64,000 bases of DNA, from assembly GCA_017621495.1 (NCBI GenBank), contig JAGATB010000007.1:1-64000 (forward strand). The letters run 5' to 3'. Positions within the stretch are counted from its first letter, which is position 1; each line of letters opens with the position of its first letter. The position numbers and the translations under genes were made by a program. Below the pieces are notes generated by a model that saw nothing but the letters and a program-made list of their open reading frames with translations, did no database searches and was not told the DNA's origin. Shown here piece after piece: positions 61,920 through 64,000 of this stretch. This DNA comes from Clostridia bacterium (GTDB lineage Bacteria > Bacillota > Clostridia > UMGS1810).

Positions 61920-61940
61920 TACGAAAATATAAACTTTATT

Positions 61941-62088
61941 TTATTCCAACAACCAATCAATTACATTTATCTGCTTTATGCCCTCGTAATTTGCTCCGTT
62001 TCCAATGTCATCAAAAGTTTTTGCTCAAACGAGAAAAAACTTTTAAAATTTTAGATTTTTTTCTTGTATCGGAATAAAATTCAGACGT
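61941..62088 (-). pseudogene. Possible frameshifted remnant of a protein gene
   Basis: On the minus strand a frame encodes DDIGNGANYEGIKQINVIDWLLE and ends at TAA (complement of 61941-61943). Upstream a second frame encodes a lysine-rich stretch ending VFSRLSKNF; deleting one T in the TTTT run near 62011-62014 joins the two. The product is not recognised. The remaining DNA to 62186 is AT-rich with a GCGAC/GTCGC hairpin near 62105-62133 and nothing else. This 322-base gap has no intact gene. Confidence 0.25.
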
Positions 62089-62186
62089 ATATTCTAATAG
62101 CGACCATTCCACAAAGAACAGTCGCCATTTTTATAAATTATACTTTTTTTGGAATATGTAACTACCCTCAAAATTTGCTTTTTACT

Positions 62187-62690
62187 TTACTGAATTGCGT
62201 TAATAGGTGTAATATATCCCTTCGATACAGCAAATATTTTTTCTGTATATCCTTGAACAGTTGCAATCATAATTGAGAATATAGTTTCAATATCACTCAT
62301 TCCTATAGCTGAATCAAATATATACTGTGCTATTTGGAAAGAAATATTATCTTTCAGATTCCAATTAAATGAGCCGTTCATAAGTTGGCTGTTTATTAAA
62401 CATAGGGTTTCCGCAATCACATGCTTATATTCCGGCGATACTTCAATCGGCAAAGTACATTCAAATTTAAGTATATCCTTTTCAGCATCAATAAACACTA
62501 CTGTATGCAAAAAGAATCCTTTTAAATTTCCGCGAAAAACTATCACGTTTTTAACTTCTTTATGAGGGACTATATCATATTTTATCTCCCTATTTTCCAA
62601 CATTTCGCAAATTGCATTAAAGGTTTTATCGTATTTATTTTCAATATCGATATCTAAACCAAGTTCAGATTTTCTTTCAAAATTAAACAT
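62187..62690 (-). CDS. YbjN-like domain protein
   Basis: A 167-residue cytoplasmic protein without signal or membrane segments. The sequence (from FNAICEMLENREIKYDIV to CLINSQLMNGSFNWNLKDNISF, located by NSQLMNGSFNWN near residue 105) resembles YbjN, which has a type III secretion chaperone-like alpha/beta fold and an unknown function in stress responses. It lies 32 bases downstream of a stalk-domain protein gene on the same strand, so probably in the same operon. Length is typical. Confidence 0.7.
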   Translation of the reverse strand: MFNFERKSELGLDIDIENKYDKTFNAICEMLENREIKYDIVPHKEVKNVIVFRGNLKGFFLHTVVFIDAEKDILKFECTLPIEVSPEYKHVIAETLCLINSQLMNGSFNWNLKDNISFQIAQYIFDSAIGMSDIETIFSIMIATVQGYTEKIFAVSKGYITPINAIQ

Positions 62691-62722
62691 TTCCTTATCT
62701 CCCTTTAGATAAATTATACTTA

Positions 62723-63376
62723 CTAATTTAAAATTTCTACTACCTGTGTTTCACCATACCAATTAACTGCACAATCAAGGCTTTCTGCAATTGCTCTTAC
62801 AGGAACTAAAGTTCTGCCTGAAATCACAACGGCAGGAGAGTCTAAAACAACTATGTTGTCATTTTTTAATAGATAATCTTTTCCAATAGTAATTTTAATA
62901 GTTGTACTTTTTGTAACGCCTATAGCGGTTTGTGTTGTTCCGTCCCAATCAACCTTTGCTCCAAGAGCTTCAAAAATCACTCTAATTGGCACCATTGTTC
63001 TGCTGTTAATAAGCATTGGCTCAACATCAAATTCAAGTTGTTTTCCGTTTAGAATAACTGTTATTCCGTTCGGTTGAGAATAAGTTGGAGTTTCAGCGTT
63101 AGTTACACTTTCGTCAAATTCTTTGTTATATGACTGAGAAACATCATCATATTTTCCCGATGATATATCTTGTGTTCCGCTTTCATCGTAGTCCTCATCA
63201 TAAGAGGTATGAATGTCATCACTTGCTCCTATTGTTATTTCATCCTGTTTTTCAGTTTCATCGTAGCTTTCATCGTAACCATAATCTACGTTTGCTGACT
63301 CTGAATATTCTTCGGCAAATGCTGTTGCTGTAAACAACATCATTGTCGCTAAAATTATACTTAATATTTTTTTCAT
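62723..63376 (-). CDS. Secreted protein with C-terminal copper-amine-oxidase N-like (stalk) domain
   Basis: A 217-residue exported protein with a signal peptide (MKKILSIILATMMLFTATAFA). Residues 22-95 are acidic and built from imperfect repeats of an S-Y-D-E-x-Y-D-E-S-like unit. Residues 105-217 form the stalk domain: GITVILNGKQLEFDVEPMLIN, TMVPIRVIFEALGAKVDWDG, TLVPVRAIAESLDCAVNWYG. Such domains are common on Clostridia surface proteins and are of unknown function; no catalytic part is present. It lies 14 bases downstream of the SH3-repeat gene. Confidence 0.85.
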   Translation of the reverse strand: MKKILSIILATMMLFTATAFAEEYSESANVDYGYDESYDETEKQDEITIGASDDIHTSYDEDYDESGTQDISSGKYDDVSQSYNKEFDESVTNAETPTYSQPNGITVILNGKQLEFDVEPMLINSRTMVPIRVIFEALGAKVDWDGTTQTAIGVTKSTTIKITIGKDYLLKNDNIVVLDSPAVVISGRTLVPVRAIAESLDCAVNWYGETQVVEILN

Positions 63377-63390
63377 TTGGTTTTACCTCA

Positions 63391-64000
63391 TTATTGTAAA
63401 TTTATTCTATTTCCGGCTGCATAGCCACTAACGCCGTTGTATTCAACATAGTACCAACCATTACTTGCTTTATCGGGATATACTGTGCATCTTGCTCCTT
63501 GTGGCATACCTCCAACAATTTGATAATTGGTGGATGGGCCTGTGCGAATACTTAAATCTGTCCAACTTGACGGAATATTTACAATTCCTGTTCTTGTATT
63601 TGCGTTTGATGAATTGTTAAGATTTATTTGATTTCCTGAAGCATATCCCCAAATGCCGTTGTAATTTACATAATACCAACCATTGCTTGTTTTGTTTGGA
63701 TAAACAGTACATTTTGCTCCGTTGTTCATACTTCCAACGATTTGATAATTAGTGGAGGGTCCGCTTCTAATACTGAGATTTTCCCAACTTGAAGGAATAG
63801 CAACAGTACCCGTAACACCATTTCCGTTTGGAGAATTATCAACATATACATCTTTTGCTTTTACCGTAAAATTCTTTGTTGCTTCAACAGTTCTTCCTGA
63901 AGCATCTACAGCAACAACTCTCATTGTATAATTACCTGCTGAAAGGTTATTAAATATAAGGTCTGCATTAAGGTGTGCAGGTTTTATATCCATATAAGTT
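63391..64000 (-). CDS. Secreted SH3-repeat protein (5' end beyond window)
   Basis: The frame is open to the right edge, so the start is outside. About 200 residues are visible. The first 40 form an Ig- or CBM-like strand set (ADLIFNNLSAGNYTMRVVAVDASGRTVEATKN, located by GNYTMRVVAVDASG). Two bacterial SH3 repeats follow, about 60 residues each, both with LSIRSGPSTNYQIVG-like starts and WYYVNYNGIWGYASGNQINL-like ends (the second LSIRTGPSTNYQIVGGMPQGA). SH3b domains usually bind cell wall peptides, so this is likely a wall-associated protein, possibly an enzyme whose catalytic part lies outside. Confidence 0.85.
   Translation of the reverse strand, partial: TYMDIKPAHLNADLIFNNLSAGNYTMRVVAVDASGRTVEATKNFTVKAKDVYVDNSPNGNGVTGTVAIPSSWENLSIRSGPSTNYQIVGSMNNGAKCTVYPNKTSNGWYYVNYNGIWGYASGNQINLNNSSNANTRTGIVNIPSSWTDLSIRTGPSTNYQIVGGMPQGARCTVYPDKASNGWYYVEYNGVSGYAAGNRINLQ

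Noticed and set aside
1-64000. CRISPR arrays, rRNA genes, prophage
   Set aside because: No regularly spaced repeats, no rRNA sequence and no phage structural genes were seen on either strand.

Overview
The window looks like chromosome of a spore-former-lineage Bacillota (class Clostridia), probably a gut commensal. The evidence is the SpmA/SpmB spore maturation pair, MutS2, several S-layer-homology (SLH) proteins, a CsaB-type pyruvyl transferase, -35/-10 promoters of vegetative type, and a bile-salt-hydrolase-type enzyme. The order is not certain; a Monoglobus-like lineage would fit the many SLH and stalk-domain proteins, but that is inference. TGA is an ordinary stop codon here.

Layout. 1-110 is the tail of a transposase. 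234-11000 is a housekeeping block on the plus strand: mscL, a glycosyltransferase-CsaB fusion, mutS2, spmAB, aconitase, an SGNH hydrolase, isocitrate dehydrogenase and a small ferredoxin-thioredoxin-reductase-like protein. 11037-17892 (minus) holds a CarD-like regulator and a MarR-TolC-MFP-RND efflux operon with a palindromic operator between its -35 and -10. 18015-24500 holds glyQS, tRNA-Pro, a TRIC-type channel, a LysR-tdh-kbl threonine-degradation operon and a tRNA-Val-Thr-Tyr cluster. Partial copies of the tRNA 3' ends lie next to tRNA-Pro and tRNA-Tyr. 24810-30159 (plus) holds a Fic protein, an alanine/Na+ symporter, AzlCD and a MATE exporter.

The most unusual part is 30284-49966, a minus-strand locus of eleven tightly packed genes about 20 kb long, with an AraC regulator divergent at its head (50146-51063). 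In transcription order it encodes two paralogous secreted ~900-residue proteins that look like uncharacterised glycoside hydrolases, a 1075-residue secreted protein with four golvesin-like modules, an SLH protein, a secreted beta-sandwich protein, a second SLH protein, two sugar ABC permeases, a binding lipoprotein, a cytoplasmic SGNH hydrolase and a cytoplasmic GH110-type alpha-1,3-galactosidase. The natural reading is a cell-surface glycan capture and cleavage system. Released oligosaccharides would be imported through an ATPase encoded elsewhere and trimmed inside the cell. An alpha-galactosylated glycan is the best guess for the substrate.

50146-55567 contains the AraC gene, a short second AraC gene, a TspO gene broken by one TGA at a conserved tryptophan position, an NSS transporter, the choloylglycine-hydrolase-family gene and a phosphoribosyltransferase. 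55641-60296 (minus) is a surface-polymer modification operon: SLH-SGNH protein, DUF4358 lipoprotein, MBOAT and DHHW proteins, with an unassigned structured RNA candidate ahead of the MBOAT gene. The SLH proteins should anchor to a pyruvylated wall polymer, which the CsaB fusion near the left end would make, so these distant loci are functionally linked. The right end holds a DUF4143 ATPase, a YbjN-like protein, a stalk-domain protein and a truncated SH3-repeat protein. A family of short palindromic repeats with TTGTAGGG ends is scattered through the intergenic regions.
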